Positions 52,098-63,155 of a stretch of DNA of 64,000 bases are shown here, one piece after another. A model generated the notes under the pieces. The model did no database searches, was not told the origin of the DNA, and saw only the letters and a list, made by a program, of their open reading frames with translations. How positions within the stretch are numbered: the first letter of the stretch is position 1; each line of letters starts with the position of its first letter. Position numbers and translations under genes: made by a program. Source of the DNA: Tretioscincus oriximinensis (taxonomy: Eukaryota > Chordata > Lepidosauria > Squamata > Gymnophthalmidae); the NCBI GenBank assembly GCA_022410635.1, contig JAJVDF010000231.1, positions 674,694-738,693 of the forward strand, given 5' to 3'.

Positions 52098-52316
52098 ACA
52101 AGAAGCAGAAGAAGAGAAGGAGGAGGAGAAGGAAGAGGGGTGTGTGTCACGTTTTTATCTCTGCTTTTCTCAACCCAAAGGGAACCAAAGTGGCTTACTT
52201 AACCTTCTGTTTTTCTCTTCACAACAGACAGCTTGTGAAGTAAGTGTGGCTGAGAGAGCTCTATAGAATTGTAACTAGCCCAAGGTCACCCAGCTGGCTT
52301 TTGTGCCATCTGTCTG
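52098..52316 (-). mobile_element. SINE family A, reverse orientation
   Basis: A GAAGAAGAG start, then CTGCTTTTCTCAACCCAAAG, CTTCACAACAGACAGCTTGT and CAAGGTCACCCAGCTGGCTT. The tRNA-like head is missing. Confidence 0.8.
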
Positions 52317-52317
52317 G

Positions 52318-52402
52318 GATGCTTTAGTGAATCCTGCATTGAACAGGGGATTGGACCCAATGACCCTGGAGGTCCCTTTCAATACTATGATTCCATGATT
52401 TA
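52318..52402 (+). mobile_element. CR1 3' end, older subfamily
   Basis: CCTGCATTGAACAGGGGATT, GGACCCAATGACCCTGGAGG and TCCCTTTCAATACTATGATT, ending with ATGATTCCATGATT, match the classical CR1 3' end with its ATTCTATGATTCTATGA-type terminus. It differs from the other CR1-like copies here. Confidence 0.75.
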
Positions 52403-53410
52403 CTGCATTTGGAAAACAATCACCATCTTTCCCTCCCAAATAACTGAATGCCCTTTTAAACATTTTTAAGTATCTGTTAATTGGTTCAGGGAACAAACTT
52501 GCATCTTTCCTGCCTAAGACAGGCAGATTAAGACTTAATTAAGTTACTGATCAGTCAAANCTAAGGTGCAGCTGTTTGCCAGCCTGGTCCTTAGCAACTG
52601 GAATTTGACTTTAGCAATGCAATCTGAAGTCCTTTTAACACTGCTGCTCACATTTGACAGATCCTTTCTTCCTGAGGTTCACAATCCTTTTTCCAAAAAT
52701 AACCCTCCTTTTTTTTCTTTAAAATTTTGCAGTTCAAGTGACCTATTTTTTTTATAATTCTATCTTTATTCTCTGTATTCCTGCCACCTTCGGATTTGAA
52801 TCATCTAAGGGATCCATTCCTTGAGAGAATATTTCCGTATCCCAGTAGGGTCCTGGATGATCTCTAAAGAGCACGACGGTGACAACTCCAGACCAAACAG
52901 ATCAAAAATCCATCTAAAAGCAGCACTGACGTTGACATTCTTTGTGATATTTTGTGTTTGAAGAAAACATCTGAAGAATCAAGGCTTAGAAGCCCACTTT
53001 TTATTTATAAGAAGTACAGTGGGCAATGAATTCCCTTTTCAAAACTTATGGCATTTTCTGATGTCCTCCAGTTTCACTATAGCTGGTTTCTTGTTCTATC
53101 AGGAAGTGACATATTGTAGATATCATGGTTTTAAAGAAGTTCAATGACCTTTTTAATAATGCACAGGGACACTATATTGTCAATCTCTCACCAAATGCTT
53201 CAGTTATTAATCACTTTTTCAGAAATCCTCACCTTCTAACAGCTTGTGGCTTGATTCTAGACTATCTATCTTTTATGCATGAAACGATGATCAGGCCCAA
53301 TGATACAACAGGCTCTAGAAAGCAACTCTTTGAAATATCTTTCACTTTTCACTCTTTTGACCTACCAAATAATCTCTCTGGCTAATTCAGTAATCTTGAT
53401 ATGTTCCCTT

Positions 53411-53728
53411 TTAAGAACGTAAGAACATAAGAAGAGCCATACTGAATCAGGGCTGAGCCCATCTAGTCCAGCATTCTGTCTCACACAGAGGTCCACCAGA
53501 TGCACCTGGGCAATCTGGACAGAAAAAGGCAAAATCTTCACTGGTTCATGACTCCCGGCAAATGGCATTTCAGGAGTCCTGCCTGTTGCTCCATCCCGGA
53601 GGCAGCATCNAGACATCCATCCTAGTACCCATTTATACCCTTGATGTCCATAAACCTGTCTAGTCCTGTTTTGAAGTTATCCAAGCTGTTAGCTATCACC
53701 ACCTCTTCAAGAAGTAAATCCCACAGTA
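53411..53728 (-). mobile_element. CR1-like LINE 3' part
   Basis: AAGAACGTAAGAACATAAGA at the 3' edge, then AGTCCAGCATTCTGTCTCAC and TCTTCAAGAAGTAAATCCCA, which encodes a decayed LLLEEVVIANSL block on the minus strand. N at 53610. Confidence 0.8.
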
Positions 53729-55221
53729 AATTTTCACCGTACCCCCTTAGTGCCCCTATCCTTACACCCCTCATCTCCAAAATGGAACCTTTCACTCTTG
53801 ACACATGAAAGTCAACTAATTAAGGACCCCTCCAGGTGAGATATTTCTACAGCTTACATCAAGATGAATACGCTACACCTTCTCATGCAATTTCAGGAAT
53901 CCATTTGCTAAAAAGCCTAGTTGCCCGGGTTTTCCTGACAGTAATTGCAAACTGCTATTGGAGCAGACATCTTTGACTCGAAAAAAATAAGGTGGTATGG
54001 CCTCAGCATGCGGGAACAGGCAGGAAAAGGTGAGACTTGAGTCAAGTCATGCAGAGCTGGCTGGGGCAAGACATGCACACTGGAGCTCAGACATATGAGA
54101 GGAGTGGGAAGAACAACCAATTAGGTGATTGTGCACGTAAGTTCTTGGATATGCAATGAAGCGGGAAGTAAATTCTTCATGGATATGTCAGCTCCTCACT
54201 GTGGCAACACAGAAAGGTGAAGACGGATGGTCAAATGGGTCGTTCGAATTTAAAATAAATTCCGATAAAACAGCTCCTCTGGAGGGACCTCAGTTTGATT
54301 TTCCATTAGCGTATCTTCAGCTAACAAAACATTTGAAACTTCTCCCTCTCTAGCCACTCGCTACTCACTCAACATTTCTTAAAGGAGTGGGAGCAGCAGG
54401 CAGCAAAAACAAAACAGGGGCATTTCCATTAGCATGTAGGTAAACCAATAAGGAAAGCAGTGAGTTGTGAGTCGCATATTAGTCTTTTATTACATTAGAA
54501 ATCCGTACAGAGGATTGACGATTTACCGTTTGCTCAGACCTAATGCCACAGAGTTGTGATAAGTAATAGAATTGTCTACAACCCATTCTAGAATATGATT
54601 CCAGAGGCTTCCAAACTCTCCTACCAATATGCACTAATTAAAAATTGAGGGTCACTTGATATTAGGGCAAATTAAAAACTGTACTCAAGCAATTAAAATT
54701 CTAATGCTTGGTCCTTTTACCCACCAACATACTTTCCTCCTCCTCCTCCCTTTTGAAAATGACAGGAAAAAAGGAAGGAGGCAGTTGAGCAAATTAATCT
54801 GCTGGCATATATGCCGAGGCTTTTGAATCTGTAGCCTGATTTCTGAGGCAACTAGCATGGTGTTCAAAAGAGCACTTCAACTGCGCACAATTCTGCCAAG
54901 CCCCCAACATTTGCACAATTAATCCTTTGTTCCCATTCAAGGATGACATTTGGAGAAAAGACAGAGAAGAAAGCACGCCTATAATGAAAGGAAGTCAAAC
55001 TGGCAAATTTGATCAAATCTATCAAGACAATGCAGCCTCTGGAACTTCTTATGACTCATATAGGTTTAGCAAAAGAGAATAAAGTTCTAATTGAAGGAGG
55101 ACCACGGCATGTAGACTTACTATGGTATGAAAAGGCAAAGCAATGCGGTACCTGAATTGGATCAAAGGCAGAAGACTTTCCAGCATTGCAAGTGGGGAGG
55201 GAACTTACATTCCTCCTCCCG

Positions 55222-55512
55222 TCGCAAGAATGGCTCAGGTGTCAAGAGTCAGTCTTTCATGTCAAAAGATCCGTTCTTGAAGCCCTGAGTTGGTCATGGA
55301 GAGCAGTGAGCACCCTCCACTGTCCTCAGCTTTAGCCAACTCAACTGTTTGAAAGAAAGTAGATTTGCCATCTGCATTCCAAGTACATTAATGAGTACCG
55401 CCACTAATCTGGTGGGAAAGATAGAACAGTTGTAAGCCTTCAGGCGAAATTAATTTTGTAACCTTCTCTGTACACCGAGAGCGGGGTATAAATGCCAGAT
55501 TTTTCTTTTAGT
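55222..55512 (+). mobile_element. SINE family B
   Basis: Head AGAATGGCTCAGGTGTCAAG, B-box-like GTTCTTGAAGCCC, body CTTTAGCCAACTCAACTGTT and ACTAATCTGGTGGGAAAGAT, tail GAGAGCGGGGTATAAATGCC. Confidence 0.85.
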
Positions 55513-55689
55513 GGCTGGATTTATTTATTTATTTTACATGCAAGAGGTTCACTGTTCCAAACAATTTGTTTAACATAGCCTGATTGGGGGTTGAAGCAAA
55601 CTCCATTCTTCTGGCAGGGCAAACATTTTCCAGTGCATTTCCTATTGCCCAATGATCCAAAACAGACAGATAAATCTATACCATATCCC

Positions 55690-56278
55690 CGGATTGTTGG
55701 CACGGGTGTGGGGAAAGGGGGTCGTTAATACATATGTGGTATAACTGTAATGAAGTGGTTGCTTATTGGAATCAAGTAGCGGCGGAAATAATGGAAATAA
55801 TAGATGTGAATGTTAGAAGAACAAAACACAATTGTATATTGGCTATGATAAATCAGAATATACCGTTCCAACTACATTATATACTGAAAAACATGATATG
55901 GGCATATCAACTCACCATCGCGAGAGGATGGAAAGATCAAACCCAATGGACAATCAACCGATGGTATGAGTATCTAGCAGAATTTATGATATATGATATG
56001 ATACGAGAAAAGAGACTACAAAGCTCAATAAAATATTGAAACCATGGACGGTAAACTGGTATTCTTTACTGCGATTCGGTATTGAGAGTACAAGGAACGA
56101 TGTGTTGACAAATACTGTAATTATGATGCTAGACCAAAGACTGCTGCTGTGAACCCTGACTGATCCTTGAGTGGGAGGGGGGAAGGGATGGGATCTAGAA
56201 CGTAAATGTAAATTGTATATTGTAAATGGCGAAGTATGAGTTTTGAAATTAATAAAAATTAATTTGGAAAAAAAAAAT
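55690..56278 (+). mobile_element. L1-like LINE, ORF2 C-terminus and 3' end
   Basis: GTTGGCACGGGTGTGGGGAA corresponds to the CWxCG zinc-knuckle-like region. It is followed by MWYNCNEVVAYWNQVAAEIM and then ARGWKDQTQWTINRWYEYLA. The 3' region has GAGTGGGAGGGGGGAAGGGA and ends AATTAATTTGGAAAAAAAAA. 5' truncated. Confidence 0.8.
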
Positions 56279-56644
56279 CTATGCCATGTATAAGTGCAAG
56301 AATTTGATCAGTCCTGGGCCAGGAGACCCACCTTACAAATGGTGGCACCCACTGAGTTCTGCTGTGCAGTCACAGAACACATGGCAGGTCATTACATGTC
56401 CGCACTCGTGGCACAATGGCAGGGTCCACAACAGGTCATCCCCATGCCAGGGCAAAAGGAACGTGAACATGCTATCTGGCTGGAGCTTCCTTGGTCAGTG
56501 CCTCCAGGCAAGGACAGAACATGACAAAAAGAAAGGGTGGTGGGGGTGGTTAAGAAAAAACAACAATAGGAAGAGGGCAGGGAGGGAGGCAAGAGGGTGG
56601 TCAGAAGCTAGAGCCTTGGAGTGGGCTCTCTCAACTAATCCTTT

Positions 56645-57735
56645 ATAAGTTGATAATAGGCTGAATGACCACTGCATTGATATCATTGAACAGGGGGATC
56701 AGAACTTTGGACGATACCTAGATTTTTTAAAATCCCATGATTATAAAAGGTTAAGAGATTTTATTAACCAAGATGGTATCCCAGCCGACATGGGACTAAT
56801 TAGGAATTTAANGTCGAATCTCCAACAGAGATATTGGTTACAGGAGCTCTCATTANAATACCATCTACGTTCTCATGAACTGATAAATACTATGAGGGGA
56901 ACTTCCAGCTTAGAAAAGGTGATACATAGAATATTAAATGGGGAATCAAAGTTGATTAAAATAATATACCAGACGATAATTACCCATAAATATAAGAACT
57001 TGGAATCTATTAAAGAGTTTTGGGGGAATGAGTTCCCTTTAATAAGACCTCAGTGGCCCAAATGGCTTAATTGCTATCTCAAATATAGAGATATAAGAAT
57101 CAGGGAGACTGAGTTTAAAAAAAGTATCTAAATGGTATCGTACTCCAGCCCAAATCTCACATATAACTATGGCATCACCAACCTGTTGGCACGGTTGTGG
57201 AAATAGAGGGAACTATTTACATATGTGGGGATATTGCCCCCTGNTAAAAAGATTCTGGAACACTATTAGGGATCAAATTAAATTGACAAGACATTCTTAT
57301 TCCAGAATCTATCGAAATTTGGATATTTGGCGTACTAANTTTTTTTAATATAGATAATGATGACAAATATTATGTAAATAACGCTATCTTGGCTGGACAC
57401 ATGGTGGTGGCTAAAGGCTGGAAGACCCAACACACCTGGACAATAGAGGAATGGTGGAAATACCTCATTGAGTTCATGACTTTTGATATATTGCAAGACA
57501 TAAGGTTGAAATCAATTGGTATTAACTTGAAACCTCACTGGACAGTAAAGTGGCGAAGGCTTATTATCTTCGGTAGAACTACAGAGGCTCACAATATCCT
57601 ACAAGATGCGATACAAAGGTTCACTTAAAACTGTATTATGTTCTATAGGGGTGGTGGGGGAATGGGGGTTTGTTTTCTTTCTATGTATTTGTTTTCTTTT
57701 TTTGTCTTTGTCTTGAAAAATAATAATAATAAAAA
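56645..57735 (+). mobile_element. L1-like LINE, ORF2 C-terminal third and 3' end
   Basis: In plus-strand frames it reads LRDFINQDGIPADMG, SLEKVIHRILNGESKLIKII and WGNEFPLIRPQWPKWLNCYL. After a frameshift a CWHGCG...YLHMW..CP-type knuckle follows, then AKGWKTQHTWTIEEWWKYLI and LKPHWTVKWRRLIIFG. The 3' end is GGGTGGTGGGGGAATGGGGG and AAAAATAATAATAATAAAAA. It is the longest L1-like copy in the window. Ns at 56812, 56856, 57244 and 57339. Confidence 0.8.
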
Positions 57736-58177
57736 AGATATCATTGAACAGGTTACAGTTAGTGATTGGGAAGAAAAAAAACTTTATTTCCTTGGAATAC
57801 TTAAGATTCCAGGCAAAATCAGATTTCCATGCAAAATACAGACTCATGCCCCCCCTGCCAGATTTTATGAATCAAAAATGCCCCAGTTCTCTATTCTGAC
57901 ACAATGCACAAGTTTCTGTTCTACCAGGTCAAGTGAACAATTTGATCATCCACCCATAGAGCTATTCTTTGTGCAACCAAAATGACATGCAACAGGAACT
58001 GCAGAACAGCACCAGCATGTTGGAATGAAATCTCAAATATTTGCAGAACAGTAAGGCCCAGCACCCCAGGAGTTACAAAACAAATTAAACTCTTCCTGGA
58101 GGTCCCAAAGCACATTTTCTTCCAGCGATAGTCACATTATTTAGTCATAAGGACTCAAAGGCCACAGTCACACGTTT

Positions 58178-58425
58178 ACTTTAGAAGAAGACTTGGCTTT
58201 TATATCCTGCTTTTCTCAACCCATAGATATTCAAAGCGGCTTATATAATCTTCTGTTTTTCTGTTCATAACATATACCTTGTGAAGCAGGTGGGGCTTAG
58301 AGTTCTGAAGAACTGTGACTAGCCCAAGGTCACCCAGCTGGCTTCATGGAGTAGTGTAGAATAGAACCAAGGGACTTCCAGATAGGAGTCTGAAACTTTG
58401 ATCACTACACCAGATTGGGTCTTGA
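58178..58425 (-). mobile_element. SINE family A, near full length, reverse orientation
   Basis: AGAAGAAGACTTGGCTTTTA, CTGCTTTTCTCAACCCATAG, CAAGGTCACCCAGCTGGCTT and the head ATCACTACACCAGATTGGGT are in order. Confidence 0.85.
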
Positions 58426-59066
58426 CCATCTTCAACTCATCTTCAGTCCTGAATAAGGGGCTTAGTCCAGAGAAAAAACCTGGATTGAACCTCATTCTTC
58501 AGAACTGAAGCTGGTCTAAAGGAATGATGCACTCATGGCCAAAGACAACTTTTCTTTTTTTTTCTCATTAGTCAAGCATGAAGAGTAAAGGATTTCACTT
58601 CTGGTTGACATTTTCTATCTTTTTTTCCTATGCTTTAGTGTTAAGCGCTTTGGGACTGAAATCAACAATTCTTTCGCAGAATTCAACTTCACATTAATAG
58701 GCCCACAAAGGTCGGGAATTTCTTTGCTAGGCTTATTTGAGCTAACAAGTTTGAGCATGGAGGCACCCGCCAATCCATATCAAGAATTGTTCTTGGCAGG
58801 AGTTGGTGTGTGTTTAAAGCTTTGCCAATCAATGTTTATCTCAAAAAACAGCCTTGATATAGGTTCAAAATACTTACACAAGTTCTGGATGGAGCATTAT
58901 CACGACATGCAGACCGTATTAGCTAACAAAATTCATCGTTAATTTAAACAATAGAAATACAATGAAGGCACCACCTTTGCTGAAACTTGGTAGCTCAAGG
59001 TTTTGTCAGAGTCTGAATGGAAACTATAGGTCCTTTCAACAATGCAAATGGTGGATTCCATGCTAG

Positions 59067-59330
59067 GAGGAAGAGGAAAAAGAGGAAGAGGAAGAAGAAG
59101 AGGAAGAGGAGGAAGAAAAAGAAAAAGAAAAAGAAAAAGAAGAAGAAGAAGGAGGAGGGTCAACTTTTATACTCTGCTTTTGTCAACCTGAAGGGAATCC
59201 AAGTGGCTTCTTAACAGACACCTTGTGAAATAGGTGGGGGCTGAAAGAGTTCCAAAGAACTGTGACTAGCCCAAGATCACCAGCTGGCTTTTGTGGGGGA
59301 GTGCAGAATCGAACTGGGAGTCTGACATAC
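59067..59330 (-). mobile_element. SINE family A with purine tail, reverse orientation
   Basis: A GGAAGA/GAAAAA tract (59067-59157) is the reversed tail expansion. TACTCTGCTTTTGTCAACCT, CTAGCCCAAGATCACCAGCT and CAGAATCGAACTGGGAG follow. Confidence 0.85.
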
Positions 59331-59554
59331 TTTGATTTGAATTCCACAGCAGGAATTTCTTTAGATGAAAACGTATGAAAATGAAAAAAAAAGAACATTT
59401 GAACAAGATTTTGTTAAACAGTCGAAACGTATTTTCAGAAGCAAAGTATTATGCACCCAAATAACTGTGTTAATTTGACCCAATACTTAACATAACATAA
59501 GAATGCAAATGCTTGTCTGGATTGGCCCTTAAATTTATTCTAGAACAATGTAAT

Positions 59555-59602
59555 AACATTTTCTACAGATCAATGTCAGTAAACATTTTCTACAGATCAA
59601 TG
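59555..59602. repeat. 21-bp direct duplication beside a SINE
   Basis: AACATTTTCTACAGATCAAT plus G occurs at 59555-59575 and again at 59582-59602, a 27-base period. The second copy directly abuts the family B SINE. Confidence 0.9.
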
Positions 59603-59890
59603 CAGGCATGGATAGCTCAGTTGCTAAGGAATCTGTCTTTCACCTGGGAGATCGGGTTTCGAAGCCCTATGTCAGACGTGGGGAAGGGTGAGCACCTTCC
59701 ACTAGCCTGTAGCTCTAGCCTACCCAGCTATTCGAAAGCATAAATTGCAAGAAATTGCAACTGACTTCAAGTAGATACATGGGAACCACCACAGCCTGTT
59801 GGGGAAGGGGAAAATACCCTTGTCAGCCGCTTTGAGTCCCTTTGAAAGGTGAGAAAAGCGGGTATAAGAACTCAGTTCTTCTTCTTCTTA
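59603..59890 (+). mobile_element. SINE family B, full length, well preserved
   Basis: Head CATGGATAGCTCAGTTGCTA (A box) and GATCGGGTTTCGAAGCCC (B box), body TCTAGCCTACCCAGCTATTC and ACAGCCTGTTGGGGAAGG, tail GAGTCCCTTTGAAAGGTGAG and GTTCTTCTTCTTCTT. A good type copy for the family. Confidence 0.9.
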
Positions 59891-60024
59891 ACACAGAAAG
59901 GCATTCAATACTGAAAATACAGGTTAAAATCATTTGAGATGCCTGCATTTATTTCTGTCTACATGTTGTTCAATCATTTTATCTCTTCGTTGTAGCGTGC
60001 CAGCCCTGAAAGTACTCTATCAAC

Positions 60025-60169
60025 ACCCTGGAGTTTGTTGAAGCTTTCTCCACCCCTGTGAAGGAGGTGGGGCTGACAGAACTCCATCTGGCATCATGGA
60101 GGAGTGGGGAATCAAACCATGAGACCACAAGAGTCCAACCCTCTAACCACTACACCAAATTGGCTCTCT
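60025..60169 (-). mobile_element. SINE family A head and body, reverse orientation
   Basis: GAAGGAGGTGGGGCTGACAG, CATGGAGGAGTGGGGAATCA and CTCTAACCACTACACCAAAT are present in order; the 3' tail is lost. Confidence 0.8.
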
Positions 60170-61649
60170 AGTGCCCCAAAGTCCCTACATCTATGTCAAC
60201 ATCACTGAAGCACGCCAGGGTTTGAAGATAGGAATACGGGTCCAAGACGAATGAAAGCTAGCGACACATTTGATACTTCAACACAAATGGACGAAAGAAA
60301 AGTAACAGAGCACTCCGAATTTGTGAAGAAGAGACAACCATTTTACCTCAAAATTGTATTTTAACAACCACTGTAGCAATCAAAGTTCTTTGTGTATTCC
60401 TATCAACTGGAAAAGATTTTTAACTATTCTTTAAAAAGAAAAAAGAAAAAAAAATCAAACACTATAACCATTATTATTAGCAATCTTACCTTTAGGGTCC
60501 TTGCCATAGTAAATTTGTGTCTTAGTTTTAAAAGGACATCAATGAAATCCTAGCTTTTAAGCAAATGTCACAAGGAGATAAACTATTTAACATTTATAGT
60601 CTCTCCTCTTTAATGTTTTACTTCCTTGTATAGAGACAGCAAGGCATTCACCTGAAAGCAGTTTAATGCAAAGGAGGATTTCTTGTTGCTTTTAGCTTTC
60701 AAAGAGGCATCCAGACAGAATATAGAATCCAGGATTATCCTGGCACTGTATTGGGATTGCTAGAACGGGAAATATATTGTGAAAGTACAGAAGCGAAGGG
60801 CAACTGGTAAACCAATAACCCGGATTACTGATAAATTGCAGAATAAACAAGTGCCATCTGGATGCAGCCAAGGTTATTTTGAGATTCATGCAACATGCAG
60901 CACCTTCCCCCCTCCTTCAATTCTAGGATTGCGTCTACATACTTGAAAAAAAACCAGACATTGGTGTTCCATCCCTAATCCGTATTAAACCTTTTTTTGA
61001 CACAAACTTTCTGCTTTTAATGTTTGTGGATGTTACCACCTCTAAGCTGGTGTTGATCATAACTCAGATACAGCCCAAAGCTACAGAACTAGAATAAGAA
61101 CGCCAAGTCCATATGAATCTGTCTTCAGAGTCTTTTTTATACTGGCCCTTATTGTGGATTATATCTTGGAATAGACTCATATGCCAGAGCCACTGTCAGA
61201 AGAATCCCTTAAAGTGGATCAAACCCAATGGCAAACATATTCAATATGTTCTGCAGCATTAGCCTTTTTCATTTGTTTTCTTGTGAACCTCTATGAAGTT
61301 TTAGGATGGGAAATAGTATTAAAATATTTTATCACAACCAAGGAGTTTCTCATGTTTTATACACTTGTCTGCATGGGCAATAGATTGCAAATCATTTTAA
61401 AGCTACTTAAAGAAAACAAATGCCTGTTGTATGGAAGATTGCAATACTAATAAGTTATTCAGAATGGGTTGTGTGCTCATTTCACTGCAGTTTCCCACTA
61501 GTTCTACAATCATCTGTTTGAGGTGTCTTGGTAGAAGGAAGAAGATACAAGAGGAAATATACAGTTATGTTGAATATACAAACAATTATAATGGACAGAA
61601 TGGTTATAATGCATGAAGACCTGACTAATCTTCAATTGGTAGAACAATG

Positions 61650-61931
61650 AGATATAATGGATAAACTGATTGCATGTGCACAAATAGTTCTGGTAAACAG
61701 CTGGAAAGATAAGACTAAATGGATGTTTAAAAATGATATAATTATATCGTAAATATGCTAGTAGTAGAAATAGCAAATTGCGGTACAAATAATGCAAATG
61801 ATATAGAAAAGATTAGAATACACAAACAAAAATGGTGGGTAGTAAAAATAATTTTAGAAAATAAATTTAGGGGTGAAAATTAAAAACTGAAGTTAAATAA
61901 TCTCAATGTAAGATTTTCACAACAGTGCACA
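61650..61931 (+). mobile_element. L1-like LINE 3' part, upstream half
   Basis: GCTGGAAAGATAAGACTAAA, AAATATGCTAGTAGTAGAAA and AAAAATGGTGGGTAGTAAAA match the copy at 18.2-18.4 kb in order. The homology breaks near 61930 and resumes at about 62685. Confidence 0.65.
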
Positions 61932-62650
61932 GGTGAAACCTCATTGTAACCCAAAAAAGTGTACGTTATAATGAAACTTTGTTATACTGAAACCGATGCA
62001 AAAAAATGACTTCAATAAGTTATCACAGTAATACACTTGTGAACATTGCAAAAGCAACTTTAAGAGCCTGTCCCCATCGAGCCTTATTCTGAGCTGTATC
62101 TCAAGCTTGGCCATCCATGTCTCTCTGTAGACTATGGCAGGCCTCATACCGAGATGCACCCCAGAATGAGGTTCCCTGGGAACAATCTAGATTCTTTCAG
62201 TCTTAACACACTTGTAAACATCAACAACCATTGCAGAAATGACTAGCCATCTTTTCTTGCAAATTACCTTCCCTTTGCTACCTTTCATCTCACCAGGATA
62301 AATGTCTTTATTTTAACACAAGACCCAATCGTCGTCCCAATCATCCATCGAATTCTAAGGATTTAATCGTGCCATTCATTGGTGGTTTGAAGATCTTTGC
62401 GTTGCTTTAAAGACCTTAGTCTGTACGGAAACACACACACATGCTCTCAGTTTGTTATAACAGGATCTTGCCGAATAGGCATGGGAACAGAAATCAGTTT
62501 GTTATAGTGAAGGTTTTGTTACAACAAGGTTCATTACAGTGGGGGCATTTTTACATTGCTCTCAATTGTGTTCTGCCAGGACTTTCTAATTTGTTTATTA
62601 CATTGAGAATTTTGTTGTAACGGTGTTCTTTATAATGAAGTTTCATTATA
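61932..62650. mobile_element. DNA-transposon-like element inserted in L1-like tail
   Basis: The left end GGTGAAACCTCATTGTAACC and the reversed right end TATAATGAAACTTCATTATA are imperfect inverted repeats. Motifs of the type TTTGTTATA..GAA recur at 61979, 62451, 62499 and 62516. The flanking L1-like sequence is continuous in the copy at 18.3-18.5 kb, which shows this block is an insertion. No transposase is readable. A short MITE-like element lies inside (62082-62171). Confidence 0.5.
62082..62171. mobile_element. Short MITE-like element, copy 3
   Basis: CCTTATTCTGAGCTGTATCT at the left and GAGATGCACCCCAGAATGAG at the right are inverted repeats (17 of 21 positions). The interior GTAGACTATGGCAGGCCTCA matches the reverse complement of copy 1 and the plus strand of copy 2. 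Confidence 0.45.
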
Positions 62651-62684
62651 TATGTATATATAGCACCCTGTATGTATATATGTA

Positions 62685-62818
62685 TAGGAAAGGATTTGAT
62701 TATATTACCCTTGGAGGGAGGGACTGGAGTAAAATTTAAAAATTGTCAAGAGGCTGTATTATACATGTGCTGCAAAAATGGAAAAGAATAAATCAAATTT
62801 GCTTGACTACAAAAAAGG
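62685..62818 (+). mobile_element. L1-like LINE 3' end, downstream half
   Basis: GGATTTGATTATATTACCCT, TGGAGGGAGGGACTGGAGTA and ATACATGTGCTGCAAAAATG match 18.40-18.53 kb in order. Confidence 0.65.
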
Positions 62819-62897
62819 AAGATGTGTTTTTGTAGAAGTGAAACAGTTACAGTGGCCATGATTCTGGTTCAGTGATAGAGCAACCAGCTGAAAGAAG

Positions 62898-63048
62898 AAT
62901 TAAGAACATAAGAAGAGCCATACTGGGTCAGTCAGGCCACAGCCCATAGAGTCCAGCATTCAGTGTCACACAGAGGCCCAGCAGATGCACCTGGGCAATC
63001 CGAACAGAGGAAAGCAAAATATGCACCTGTTCATGACTCCCTGCAAAA
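62898..63048 (-). mobile_element. CR1-like LINE 3' end
   Basis: TTAAGAACATAAGAAGAGCC, then GAGTCCAGCATTCAGTGTCA and CATGACTCCCTGCAAA. The copy stops abruptly at 63048. Confidence 0.85.
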
Positions 63049-63101
63049 TTAGTTCTTATCATCTCCCCAGGAAAATAATTCAAAGAAGTTGGAGTGTTGA
63101 C

Positions 63102-63155
63102 CTAGGTGAGAATTTCTACCAAGGGGCCCTAGGTCAGAATTTCTACCAAGGGGCC
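63102..63155. repeat. 27-bp tandem duplication
   Basis: CTAGGTGAGAATTTCTACCA...GGCC at 63102-63128 is repeated at 63129-63155 with one substitution (GTGA to GTCA). Confidence 0.9.

Noticed and set aside
51463..52098. A 211-residue open frame rich in Glu, Lys and Gly
   Set aside because: It is the translation of the purine tract and has no non-repetitive domain. Its upstream end overlaps the SNTB1 acceptor on the other strand.
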